12,899 bases of DNA from assembly GCA_022496205.1 (NCBI GenBank), contig WTXD01000304.1, positions 1 through 12,899 on the forward strand. The letters run 5' to 3'. The stretch is from Gloeopeniophorella convolvens. Lineage: Eukaryota > Basidiomycota > Agaricomycetes > Russulales. Under the pieces are notes generated by a model. It did no database searches. It was not told the origin of the DNA and was given only the letters and a program-made list of their open reading frames with translations. This document shows positions 1-8,299 of the stretch, one piece after another (position 1 is the stretch's first letter; every line of letters begins with the position of its first letter). Position numbers and translations under genes: made by a program.

Positions 1-28
1 TAATGGGCGCCTCCGCGTTAATTTACGG

Positions 29-44
29 TAATTCACATGAATTA
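29..44. repeat. Short perfect inverted repeat (7-bp arms)
   Basis: TAATTCA at 29-35 and TGAATTA at 38-44 are exact reverse complements separated by CA. It is AT-rich inside GC-rich DNA. It could be a binding site for a dimeric factor or chance; nothing nearby decides. Confidence 0.4.
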
Positions 45-243
45 GCGAGGGAGGGGTTCCCTGATGGCCCCGGCTGGACTCAGAACTTCAAGGCAGCTCT
101 CTGAGGTCGAGCACGACAGTGACTGAATCACGCGCACATGGATAAGTGAATGAGTAGTTCAATGGCGCGGCAGCGCTCTCTACTCATAACATAGCCTCGC
201 ATGTGGTTGCAGAAGCCTCCCGAGCTTCGCCTTGGCTTGGCCA

Positions 244-267
244 GTCAACACGTCAACATGTCAATGT
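244..267. repeat. Three-unit degenerate 8-bp tandem repeat
   Basis: Three consecutive octamers, GTCAACAC (244-251), GTCAACAT (252-259) and GTCAATGT (260-267), differ by one to three bases. This is a minimal microsatellite-like array with no gene attached. Confidence 0.45.
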
Positions 268-705
268 GGGGCATGGGACTAGCCTTGCGAGCAGAGGCAG
301 CGAGCAAGGCGACCAGCTTGGGCACGATCATTATCAAAATGACTGAACATGCACCGCAGAGCATTGAACGAAGTAGCGCAAAGCAGGTACCATCGCCACC
401 GTCACCAGATGAGCAAGTAGGTTTTGAGGGTTCATGTGAGCAGACAGGAAACACTCTACTCAAGTTTTGTTAAGCACCCCATGCACAACAGCGCCCGGAG
501 GTATGGGACTCTGGCGGTGGGACTCCCATATATCCTGCAGCCTGTGCAACATACGGATTGAACTCCGTCGTTCGTCGCGCTATCGAGAATGTACACGGGC
601 CTACTCATGCCTTCACATTCAAGTTATTGGCAACATGCAAGATGGAATAGAGTGATTTTGCAAAACTGAAGCGCTTACTCAGTCGCTTCGGATGTGAGCC
701 ATCGC

Positions 706-1955
706 TCAGGTGGCGAATATTACCGCGCCATCTCGTATTCGAAACTCGCAGCGGGTCCCGTGAGCCTGAACGCAAAACGTCAATACCGACGGGCTCCGCG
801 AAGTCTCGGACGAAACGCACCGACACGCGTGAGCGTATCACCTCTGCCGTCCGCAGCTCGCGATCTCGTCCTAACGCACGCGCAAGCCATAGCGTTGCAT
901 CTGTCAGGAACGTGAAGGAGGGGCCGAGGGCCGGACGGCCTGCCGCCGTTGCCTCATTCAGCACCTAGGCGCATCTTCGTGTCGATATATGCACGTCTCG
1001 AAGTATCCAAAAAGACTCACGAGGATGCACATGCCGAGTTTCTGTGCAGTAGCGCGTAGCAGACGCATAAACAGTGTCATCTCCGCATGACCTGTTGACG
1101 TACACATGCATCAGTGACCAATCAAAAGACGAGTCAACGGCATCCTTGAACCTTGGGAGGACAGGCCACTTAGACGTGGGCCGAGCAGTGCCGTCACTGT
1201 GTCCAGCACGACGATACGGAATCGTGGCACCTGCGGGGCGCTGTCGCTGTCGAGCGCCTCAATCGTGCGCACGACTGCCTCTATGTCGAATACTGACACG
1301 ATTTCAGCCGCGAGAGGATATCCTCTGCTGCCTAGAAAAGTTGAGATCGTCAGTCATGCACATAGGGTGAGTTAAGTCGCATGCACCGGGCCTCGTGCGA
1401 GTGTGAGGCGAGGGCAGTAAGGCGAGCAGGTGCGAGATCGCCTGTTGTGTCGATCCAGAGCGCTGCGTTGGGCTGGTGCGATTCGAGGTGATTCAGAACA
1501 ATGTGCAGCGCCAGTGCCTGCAAGGGCGTCGAAGGTGATTGAGTCAAAACTAGAGGCCGGAGGTCAGCGGCGTGGCGTACCGTCTTTCCGCTGCCACCGC
1601 TGCCAGAGATCTCGACGACGCGCCCACTCGACTCCCCACCAGAATTATGATCCAGGAGCGCATCGAGGGCAGGTAATCCGCTCTGCACAGATCCTAACTG
1701 CACACGCGAGTCTGCTTCGGCAAGGAGCTTGTCGCCAGTGATCACGGGTCCCGCAAAGGCCTCAGTGACATGTGCAACGTGTTGCATGAGTTCGGCATAG
1801 GTGATACTTCCCGGTGGAAGTTGGCGCATGAGAGTGGCTAGGGGTGCAAAGATAAGGTCGGGTGCTGTTTTGATACCGAGTGTGGCGAGGTTTGCAACCA
1901 ACGCTTCTGGAAGGGGAGGTACGAAGGTAGATAGCGCAGGGGGTGTTGGGTTCAT
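706..1955 (-). CDS. RAD51D: RAD51D-type RecA/Rad51 paralog (six exons)
   Basis: Predicted nuclear DNA-repair ATPase of the Rad51 paralog group, expected to act in homologous recombination with other paralogs. Exons, in reading order: 1955-1581, 1517-1387, 1327-1152, 1091-1021, 964-821, 765-706. They join in phase to give 318 aa, close to the roughly 330 aa of human RAD51D. The ATG at 1955 is the only upstream in-frame ATG, with a TGA shortly before it. Seen in the protein: an N-terminal helical block with LGIKTAPDL (about 26-34), like the RAD51D N-terminus; Walker A GSGGSGKT (118-125); a WIDTTGDLAPARL block (about 146-158); Walker B RIVVLDTVTALL (206-217, Asp211); then GMCILVLNE (247-255); and the family-typical RPALGPSFTFL (about 261-271). 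The ending (EFRIRDGAVIF) fits fungal members. Introns are 63, 59, 60, 56 and 55 nt. The donor of intron 3 (GTTCAAG) is weak. The start of exon 3 is ambiguous because tandem CAG acceptors give 1327 or 1324. No frame break is needed. Assignment to RAD51D rather than XRCC2 or RAD57 rests on recalled family sequences. Confidence 0.87.
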
Positions 1956-2227
1956 GGTAGCGAAGGCGAGATCGAGCAATCACATTGCTTGTCGGTGTTG
2001 CTTGCTGCTGAGAAAGGTAGCAACACTCGATGGCAGTTGGTGGTTAGCTGATAACCGCGTCGATCAAACCAGGTCGCGGCTCCGACCGAAGCTGGAGTCT
2101 ATGGTGAGGCGAGACTGGGGTCGATAGCGCAGAAACAGAACGAATAGACAAAGAAGTACCATAAATATACACACGATTTCTAGAACCCACGACCTGCGCC
2201 ATCTGCTCTAATGTCTCGTGCCAACCA
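1956..2227 (-). promoter_or_regulatory. Upstream region of the RAD51D-like gene
   Basis: This 272-bp gap separates the RAD51D start (1955) from the stop of the DUF1748 gene (2228); both genes run leftwards, so it must hold the 3' end of one and the promoter of the other. One MCB-like core (CGCGT, reverse of ACGCG) lies at 2056-2060, about 100 bp before the ATG. No clear TATA box was placed with confidence. Confidence 0.4.
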
Positions 2228-2509
2228 CTAATGCTGTTCGCCCCGCTTGAAGTACGTGCTGTTTACTGCTGTCCCTTGGATCGCGTTGAATATAGTCTCC
2301 CCAACCCCGAAATATTGGTCCGCAAAAGAGCGCATGGTAGGGTCGGATATGGACTCCGTGTTGGGACTGCAACGAGCGTAAGTTGGGCGACTACAAGAGA
2401 GGAAAGGACGTGACACGCACACAAAGCCCGTAGAGCGCTTGACACCGGCTACGACGGTGGACAGAAGGATGGCGTCGAAGGCATAGTGGGCAAGTCGTCC
2501 GAGGACCAT
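2228..2509 (-). CDS. Small DUF1748-family protein (two exons, 75 aa)
   Basis: Exon 1 is 2509-2421 and exon 2 is 2366-2228, joined across a 54-nt intron (2420-2367, GTGCGT...TTGCAG) in phase 2. The product begins MVLGRLAHYAFDA, has a hydrophobic segment at about residues 6-23 (likely one membrane helix), then GFVPNTESI over the splice, then LGVGE-like YFGVGETIF (48-56) and ends near NSTYFKR (65-71). This order matches the short fungal DUF1748 family (PF08520 as I recall), normally 70-80 aa and reported as mitochondrial or membrane-associated without a firm function. The ATG at 2509 is the first in-frame ATG and gives the family's usual length. The intron has no stop codon and its length is a multiple of three, so an unspliced message would stay open and add 18 codons. 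The gene is divergent from CDC16. Confidence 0.86.
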   Translation of the reverse strand: MVLGRLAHYAFDAILLSTVVAGVKRSTGFVCVSRPFLSCSRPTYARCSPNTESISDPTMRSFADQYFGVGETIFNAIQGTAVNSTYFKRGEQH

Positions 2510-2882
2510 GTTCAATGTGTTACGGGTAGTTGAGAGAAGGTAGATATTGTGAAGAGAACCTGGCAGCTCCTTGAAGCGAGGCTTCCACTCTTGGGACACT
2601 CGGCGGGGGCGCGGCCCGAGTGCGGGCGCGTCCCCTCGGCACCCTCTTTAGGCTCACTTACTGACATACCACTATCGTCCTATAGGCCATCATGGAAGGG
2701 TAAATGCGCAGATCGGATGTCTTATTTAGATCAGCGAAAGTAACGTTTTTCTTCAGATATCGGTCACAGGGAAAGAAATTGTGGCGGCGGTGAATCCCGT
2801 GACCACCACGCGACTTTGCAGACACGCGCCGACGCGACTTTCTCCTCGCTGAACCCGCTCGCGCGCAAACCATTAGTACAGG
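2510..2882. promoter_or_regulatory. Divergent promoter between DUF1748 gene and CDC16
   Basis: The two genes start 373 bp apart and point away from each other, so this stretch must hold both promoters and both 5' leaders. The part near 2600-2640 is GC-rich. The part near CDC16 carries the ACGCG cluster at 2808-2841, listed separately. An in-frame TAG at 2874-2876 fixes the CDC16 start downstream of it. No coding sequence is recognisable. Confidence 0.6.
2808..2841 (+). promoter_or_regulatory. Cluster of three ACGCG (MCB-like) boxes upstream of CDC16
   Basis: ACGCGACTTT occurs twice, at 2808-2817 and 2832-2841, with a further ACGCG at 2824-2828 between them, about 42-75 bp before the CDC16 ATG. 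ACGCG is the core of the MluI cell-cycle box bound by MBF-type (APSES) factors in fungi. A role in G1/S control of CDC16 is inference; these sites may also lie in the 5' leader. Confidence 0.4.
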
Positions 2883-5675
2883 ATGGCGTCCACACCACCC
2901 CCAGGCTCGCCTTTCAATGTAAACATCCCCTCCATGCCGCACCTTCCCTCACCTTCCGGGCGCCATCATCCCCGTGCATCAATCAACTCCTCTTTCTCGT
3001 TCGGCCCACAGTCTCTGGTCAACTCTTTCGTAGGCGCAAACCCATCTTACCCCCACCCGCTCGCCCTCGACCCAAACCGTTCTGTACTTCCATCTTCTCC
3101 CCTTCGATCATCTCCCCGCGCACATCGTCGTACAAGAGGCAGCCTTGGGCGGCATCCGCTCGCGAACGACAACACAGATGTGTTTCAGGACTCGGGTGAA
3201 GAAGAAGAAGACGACATCGAGTGGGGCATGGTTGACCGCATGCGTCTCTGGCGGCATGATGCACTGATGCAACATCTATATGACACTGCTGCGTTCTGGG
3301 GTGATAAGATTGTTTCCTGGACGAGTGCGTGCCTGCTGTCTCTCTCCTGTTTGCATTTGCTCATCTTCATCACGGGGAGCAGACGACCCGAACGACGCCT
3401 TCTGGCTCGCACAGACATACTTTATGACGCACCGCTACTCGCGCGCAGAGCGCCTCCTCACCCGCCCGTTCCCTACGAAACCACCCGCTGTGCCGTTTGA
3501 CCTCAAAGGCAAGGCGCGCGAGCCCGACATTACGCCACGCTTGCCCGTGGGTCCCGCTGCGATGGCCGACGTCGCCGCAGAGCAGCAGGATGGCGTATCG
3601 CGTCTTGTGGACATGAGCGTCGTATGCCGCTACCTCGCCGCACAGTGTCTCGTCAGACAGGGAAAGTGGGCAGAGGCCACTGAGATGCTCGGTGAAGCAA
3701 ACCCCTTCCGCAACTCAGGTGCGTGCTGATAGTTCTCGTACTCCAGGGTTATTTCGCTGAGCTGATGGATCGTCCAGGACGCAGCGGGCCCGCTGTGCCG
3801 AACACTGATGGGGGTATCAAGGTGCATAGTACCGCTCATACCGCCTGCGCGCAGCATTGACGTCAACCCCAGGTCGAAGCATCGATGTGCAATCTCCGCG
3901 GTCTATTGATGCTCAAGCTCAACCGCGGAGAACAGGCCAAATTGTGCTTCATGGAAGCGCTCGCGCTGGACGTCAAGTGCTACGATGCGTTCGAGCAGCT
4001 CGTGGGCGGCGAGATGATGACGCTAGAAGAAGGTGCGTCGCCTTTATTATTTACCCGCGCGCCGCGGTGCCGACCGTCCCCCCCTCAGAGTGGGATTTCG
4101 TGCGGTCGCTCGCGTACAAGGAGCAAACACCAGAGGACGCCGAATTCGTGCGCCTCATGTATACGTCACGTTTGAGGAAGTACAAGCACGCGGAGGAGCA
4201 CGCGCTCACGCGAAGACGACTGGTTGAGGAATTCGGCCTGTCAGATAACCTGACGTGCTGTTCTCCTTTGCGGACGCACTATATGCGCAGTTCCGGTGGT
4301 CTGACTGCTATGCCATCACTTCTCGGTACGCCGCTCCCCGTCACAGATGACCGTGTCTGGATGAACGTTCATCCGGGGACAGGATTTTGGGACTAGTAGC
4401 AATACACACGCCAACGATGCCTCTGCACATTGCGTGCATGCACCATTTGCCCCATTTACATTCAAAGCTTTTTATTCTTGCACATGAGCTCGTTGACCGT
4501 GAACCGGAGTCTGCGACAAGCTGGTATGCTGTGGGCGTCTGGTACCTCACACAGAAGAAGTGGTCCGACGCGCGCACATATTTTAGGTGCGCTTGCCTTT
4601 GGCTGCCGATGCAAGTGCTGACCCGATTTCGTACAGCAAAACGTCCTTAATGGACCCGCGGTTTGGGCCAGCATGGATCGCCTTTGCGCATACATTCGCA
4701 TTTGAGGGCGAGCATGACCACGCAGTCACAGCGTACTCGACGTGTGCGCGTATGTTCACGGGGTACGTCTGCTCCCCCGCGGCTATTATGGCATGCCTGA
4801 CTTCGGGGCTGTCGTAGGTCCCACCTTCCCCTGATGTTCGTCGGGATGGAGCATATCGTCCTCTCGAATTATGGACAGGCGGACGAGGCCCTTAACGCGG
4901 CCAATGCGATGTGCGATGGCGACCCTTTGCTTATCAATGAGCGGGGGGTTATGGCGTTCAACCACGGGAAGTATGTCCCATTGCCCCCCTCTGACCCCGC
5001 GCCTCGGGTGCTGACCACGGCGGCTGATGTAGGTACACAGAAGCGGCGGAGATGTTCCGCTCTGCGCTGGAGCTCGCAAAGGTCACGCAGGCCTCCCAGG
5101 CATCGTGGGCGACGACGTGGCTGAACCTGGGCACGAGCCTGCGCAAGCTCGGCGATCTCGAGGAAGCTCGCAAGGCTTACATCAAGGTGCTCGAGATCGA
5201 CTCGCGCAGCGCAGCAGCGCTCGGCTTCCTGGGGCTCGTGTACCACCTCATGGACCGGCTCGACGACGCGATCATCAAGTACCATGAGGTACGCTGTCCC
5301 CCCTGCTTCCCCGCTCCCCATTTGTTTTCTTTACGTCTCTCCATATTTGTTTATCATCGAGGGCGGCCGGACTGACGCGGCACCACGCAGGCCCTGTCGA
5401 TCACGCCACTCAACGCGCATGTGCTTGAGCTGCTCAACTTCGCGTTGGAAGCGAGCGCAGACGCGGGCCCGCTCGCGCGCATCGGCGCGGCGGGGAGCCG
5501 CAGCGACGAGGAGTGGACGACACAGATGCGCGCACACGCGGCGCGCGAGGCGCAACTCAAGGCGGCGCGCACGAAGGACCGGGAGAAGGAGCGCGCGGCG
5601 GGGGCGTCGCGCGCGATGTTTGGGGGTGTGCAGGAGGGCGAGGTGGGCATGGGCATGGGCATGGCGCTCGGGTAG
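2883..5675 (+). CDS. CDC16: CDC16/APC6, TPR subunit of the anaphase-promoting complex (ten exons, one frame break)
   Basis: Scaffold TPR subunit of the nuclear APC/C ubiquitin ligase, which drives destruction of cyclin B and securin. Exons: 2883-3324, 3383-3718, 3778-3821, 3873-4032, 4089-4325, 4383-4586, 4637-4762, 4818-4970, 5033-5288, 5391-5675. Introns are 50-62 nt except the last (102 nt). Total about 747 aa, allowing for one missing base. An in-frame TAG at 2874 fixes the ATG at 2883. Seen: a disordered Ser/Pro-rich N-terminus with an S-P-L-R site (72-75, full CDK consensus) and an acidic patch EEEEDD (106-111); then TPR-rich blocks including NDPNDAFWLAQTYF (about 148-161), ALALDVKCYDAFEQL (about 300-314), HELVDREPESATSWYAVG (about 433-450), MDPRFGPAWIAFAHTF (480-495), MFVGMEHI (522-529) and ALGFLGLVYHL (about 630-640). 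These align block by block with fission yeast Cut9 as I recall it. The C-terminus ends in a GM repeat. At about 4250 the frame slips by one base inside exon 5 (see findings). Identity is very secure. Confidence 0.95.
5645..5662 (+). repeat. Three-unit GGGCAT microsatellite at the CDC16 C-terminus
   Basis: GGGCAT is repeated three times without change and encodes Gly-Met-Gly-Met-Gly-Met just before the stop codon at 5673-5675. Hexamer copy changes would keep the frame, so this tail may vary between strains. Confidence 0.7.
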
Positions 5676-6111
5676 GGCTCCGCGCGCGTACGTGCGCTGG
5701 TCGGGACCATGGCCGGCTAGAGCTGGGCTTTGAGTGGAGCGGACGGGCCTGGAGGTGTGTGTCGCGCTGCGTTGCGTCAGCGCGCCCTGCAACACATTTT
5801 TAGCAGTGTCTTGGCGGCCTGAAGGCCGAACGCCACAGCGCAAGCGGTCGGAGGCGGAGGGGGCACAATTAAATCGTAAGGGGGGTCGCGGCATTTCCGT
5901 TCACTGTGTCGAAGCGAGCGGCCTCTGGGCTCGCCTGAGGATCCGGCACGCAGCGGTTAATTTCATGTGCGCATGGCGTGCGCACCGCGTCGGGGTGCAA
6001 GGGGGGAAATGCAAAATCGGACCCGGCGCAAGTTCAGGGACAGGTATTATACATGAGCAGTGCAGCTCCTGAGCTCGGGTCTTGGTGCCTTGGTGCAGCG
6101 ATGGTGTTTAA

Positions 6112-6238
6112 TGACAGACGAACGTGCTGCAGGATTTCGGCATAGGATACCGCCGCTGGTTGCGGTGGGGCGCACTGCCGGTGCATATGGACTAGTAGTC
6201 TCTCAGCTGCTGGGTTTGTCAATCTAGCACCCATCAAT
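6112..6238 (-). pseudogene. Possible relic of a RAD51D exon 1 duplication
   Basis: On the minus strand an open frame (6237-6034) contains VSYAEILQHV, which resembles ITYAELMQHV from exon 1 of the RAD51D-like gene in this window. At DNA level, plus-strand 6121-6145 matches 1776-1800 at 22 of 25 positions, and a few more matches follow on both sides. Upstream residues (HRQ..PP) also echo MRQLPPG of RAD51D. No Walker motifs or other exons were found here, so if real this is only a fragment. Chance similarity cannot be excluded. Confidence 0.25.
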
Positions 6239-6554
6239 TCAAAAGCCGGGGAGAGCCAGGGACGACGTGCGGCGCATCAGATGGTGGCGGGGAGGAAGTG
6301 AGACACCGCCTCCTGCGTCTCTGGGTTTATTGTGGCGGTGGCCCATGTAGCGACTAGCGACAAACGTGCATGGAGCGTCGCGCGGACGCTCGATCGACCC
6401 CGGCGGACGGCCACGGCCCGCTCAACGGAATCCTGGGTCAACAGTACAGCAGCGCCGCCCGCGCATTGATGATGGCATGCCATACAATGGCTCCTCTCCT
6501 CTACTCCTGTGTCCTCAAGGCCTCCCGATGGTCTTCTGCTTGCACTCGATTTGT

Positions 6555-6612
6555 GTGCGGGAAAACCGCACGCTCCACAGTAAGCAAACCCGGTTTGCTT
6601 GGCTCCGGGAGC
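6555..6612. repeat. Three consecutive hairpin-capable inverted repeats
   Basis: Three inverted repeats sit side by side: GTGCGG/CCGCAC (6555-6560 and 6566-6571, loop GAAAA), AAGCAAACC/GGTTTGCTT (6582-6590 and 6592-6600, one base between), and GCTCC/GGAGC (6602-6606 and 6608-6612, one base between). They lie 89-146 nt downstream of the stop of the minus-strand ETFRF1-like gene and may be in its 3' UTR. Function unknown. Confidence 0.5.
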
Positions 6613-6700
6613 GGACCTCACCCAGCGGCGTCCGGGTATGGAGAAGTGCACATGGGCCCGAGAGCAAGGCCGCGGGGCTCCACCACTGAGCACGCGAGAA

Positions 6701-7160
6701 TTACGCGTCGTGGTTAGGGGGGTCGTACCGCTGCTTCAAATGGCGGTACTTGCGGAGGGAGTATAGCGCGAGAGTCTCTGGGGTTTACAGGGGAAGAATG
6801 AGTGACCGAGGCGGGCCACAGCGCTGTGCGGTCATGTGCGCACCGTTCTTGATGTATTCCCCCAGGCGCAGGGCCTGCTCGATGTCCGCGGGGTCCGTGA
6901 GATTTCGGTTCTCTGCAACATGGTGTGTGCCAGTGAGCACAACAGAGAAGCAGGCAGCAGAGATACGACCAACTCTCGAACATGCGACGCATACGACCAT
7001 TGAAATCATAGCTGCGATCAGGGCGCGCAGTTGGTGAACATTTGAGGACACACACGTGTGAGCGCGCGTTCACATACTTTGGATCAGGGTAGTCCCGCCC
7101 GAGGCGATGAAGTTCTTTATAGAGTGCAAGAACTCGGTGACGAGTTGATGGGGTCAGCAT
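6701..7160 (-). CDS. ETFRF1: LYR-motif protein of the ETFRF1/LYRM5 family (four exons, 88 aa)
   Basis: Small mitochondrial LYR protein. Human ETFRF1 (LYRM5) binds electron-transfer flavoprotein and removes its FAD, and LYR proteins generally work with acyl carrier protein. Exons: 7160-7078, 7011-6974, 6912-6844, 6777-6701; introns of 66, 61 and 66 nt; all phases agree. The product has 88 aa, like the roughly 90-aa human protein. Seen: LYK at residues 13-15 (human ETFRF1 also has LYK rather than LYR as I recall), GRDYP at 21-25, KNRNLTDPADIEQAL in the middle and LRKYRHLKQRYD near the end, which closely follows the human ending LRKYRAMKQRYY. The ATG at 7160 fits the family N-terminus. An upstream frame starting at ATG 7342 ends at 7154, overlapping the start codon region. 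The gene is convergent with CDC16 and divergent from PHO84. The identity is by motif order; the ETF partner role is inferred from the family. Confidence 0.9.
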
Positions 7161-8096
7161 GGACAATGCAATTCGCCACAGAGGGTTGTTCTAAGTTCGA
7201 TGCTGTGGGACAAGTGTTGACGAGCAAGGCGCCCAGGTGCCAGCGGGGTTCCGCCGCAGCTGCCAGAAGCCATGAATGGAAACCACGTGGCGGTGTGAAA
7301 GTGATCGCCGCCGCTGGCCAGGACGCCGCGACTTTGCTCCATCTCCAGACGACCCTAATTCTAGCCCTCAGTTCTTCGCTGTTCTTCGAATCCGCCGGTC
7401 GGCTGAATACCTAATGATGAAACCTAGAGATGCATCGCATCCGCCTCGGCTTAGCTCCAGAAGGTCTATTCTATGAAAGTAGTAACGACGGGATTCTCCA
7501 AGATGCCGCGCTGTCTCGCCGTGGCATATCTGACATCAAGTCCAGTCATCCAACTAGACAGGACTGTGGCGTGGTACCATGGGGTACCATATGTATCTGG
7601 ACACTTCTTCTCAGCGTGTCTTCATTCGGACTCGCATCATTCCGCCAGAATATCTCCCTATGTTATGTAGATGGGCGCAATCCGTCTTCCTAAGGCACCC
7701 TCGGAGGAAAGGAGGCCGCCAGGCACCTATTTTACCTCTTCGAGAGCAGAATTCTTGACGTTGTCGGGTCTGGGATGCTGCCTGGCACGGTACGGGGCAC
7801 CTTGTGACGTTAGAGTTCTGTCTAGTGTGATAGTCTGGGCAAGCTTTCTTTCCAGGTTTCGGCATAATGAGAAGCCTGGGGAGCCCACAGCCCGTGTCCG
7901 AGTATGTATCCGGGGTGAACAGCAACCATATCAGAATAGGGCGGTTCAACTTTCGAGGGCGCAACTCAGGGCAGTTCTCACCACATGTAGGGCTGTTATC
8001 GCCGGTACAAAAAAAGAAATGAACAGCTGGACGAGTGTATCCGATGGGTAGTAGTCGTTCTATGGTCGCAAGGAAGACGATGGACCGGCAACCGAC

Positions 8097-8119
8097 AGAT
8101 CTCGCGAGAGCCGAGATCT
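8097..8119. repeat. Inverted repeat with nested TCTCGCGAGA palindrome upstream of PHO84
   Basis: AGATCTCG (8097-8104) and CGAGATCT (8112-8119) are exact reverse complements with a 7-base spacer. Overlapping them is a perfect 10-bp palindrome, TCTCGCGAGA (8100-8109). It lies about 260 bp before the PHO84 start, so it could be a binding site or a cruciform; neither is shown. Confidence 0.5.
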
Positions 8120-8230
8120 ATCTGATACGGCCGTGAAACCGGATGCATATGGGCATCGAATTTTTTCGGGAGGGACCAGAATGTGGGTGGAAGCAAGGTT
8201 TTGCAACGTCGCGCTCTGATTGGTCGCTTG

Positions 8231-8260
8231 GCACGAACGTGCGAGGTACTGCTCAACGTG
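8231..8260. promoter_or_regulatory. Paired AACGTG (Pho4-type) sites before PHO84
   Basis: AACGTG occurs at 8236-8241 and 8255-8260, 19 bp apart and 34-58 bp before the TATA box. Read on the other strand these are CACGTT, a form bound by yeast Pho4 at phosphate-starvation genes including PHO84. The first site sits inside the gapped palindrome GCACG-AA-CGTGC (8231-8242). Phosphate control is inferred from position and gene identity. Confidence 0.4.
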
Positions 8261-8293
8261 CTAGTATGGGCACCACCCAGCCTCTCCGGGGTG

Positions 8294-8299
8294 TATAAA
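8294..8299 (+). promoter_or_regulatory. TATA box of PHO84
   Basis: TATAAA within GTGTATAAAGCC, 78 bp before the ATG at 8377, followed by a pyrimidine-rich tract where initiation would be expected. A strong TATA box fits a highly regulated transporter gene. Confidence 0.65.

Larger units (their letters stand above)
1..705. other. Left-edge region with no recognisable gene (3' flank of the RAD51D-like gene)
   Basis: I see no protein family in any frame here. The open frames are short, rich in Cys/His/Arg/Ser and without conserved blocks, as expected by chance. The right part (about 600-705) is the downstream flank of the leftward RAD51D-like gene; an open frame continues there past the spliced stop, but the family match ends at 706. 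Two small repeats lie in this stretch (29-44 and 244-267) and are listed separately. No obvious AATAAA poly(A) signal was found just downstream of the RAD51D stop. Confidence 0.6.
5676..6700. other. Intergenic region between convergent CDC16 and ETFRF1-like genes
   Basis: This 1.0-kb stretch holds the 3' ends of two converging genes. No full gene is recognisable on either strand. An AATTAAA-like sequence near 5868-5874 could help CDC16 3' end formation. The region also holds a short RAD51D-like relic (about 6112-6150, minus strand) and three adjacent inverted repeats (6555-6612), both listed separately. Confidence 0.6.

Noticed and set aside
201..473. 90-codon frame as a gene
   Set aside because: It has no motif and no splice partners, overlaps an equally open antisense frame, and its composition is as expected by chance.
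535..625. tRNA on the minus strand (GTTCAAT-like T loop)
   Set aside because: The loop and stem sizes are wrong, and no D arm, anticodon arm or acceptor stem fits.
605..705. C-terminal extension of the RAD51D-like frame past 706
   Set aside because: The unspliced frame reads on to 605 with no family match. Splicing out 820-766 gives the family ending (EFRIRDGAVIF) and a stop at 706-708.
4247..4260. Programmed -1 frameshift in CDC16
   Set aside because: There is no slippery heptamer and no obvious downstream pseudoknot, and I know of no frameshifting in this family. A missing base explains it more simply.
5284..5894. Long Arg/Ala/His-rich frames over the last CDC16 exon
   Set aside because: These are shadow frames of GC-rich coding sequence; the CDC16 frame explains the conservation.
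6277..6717. 138-codon (minus) and 115-codon (plus) frames near the hairpins
   Set aside because: No family resemblance, and the opposite strands are equally open; treated as intergenic.
7611..8051. Overlapping 117- and 126-codon frames in the PHO84 upstream region
   Set aside because: No conserved blocks; rich in Arg, Cys and Ser, and antisense to each other in presumed promoter DNA.
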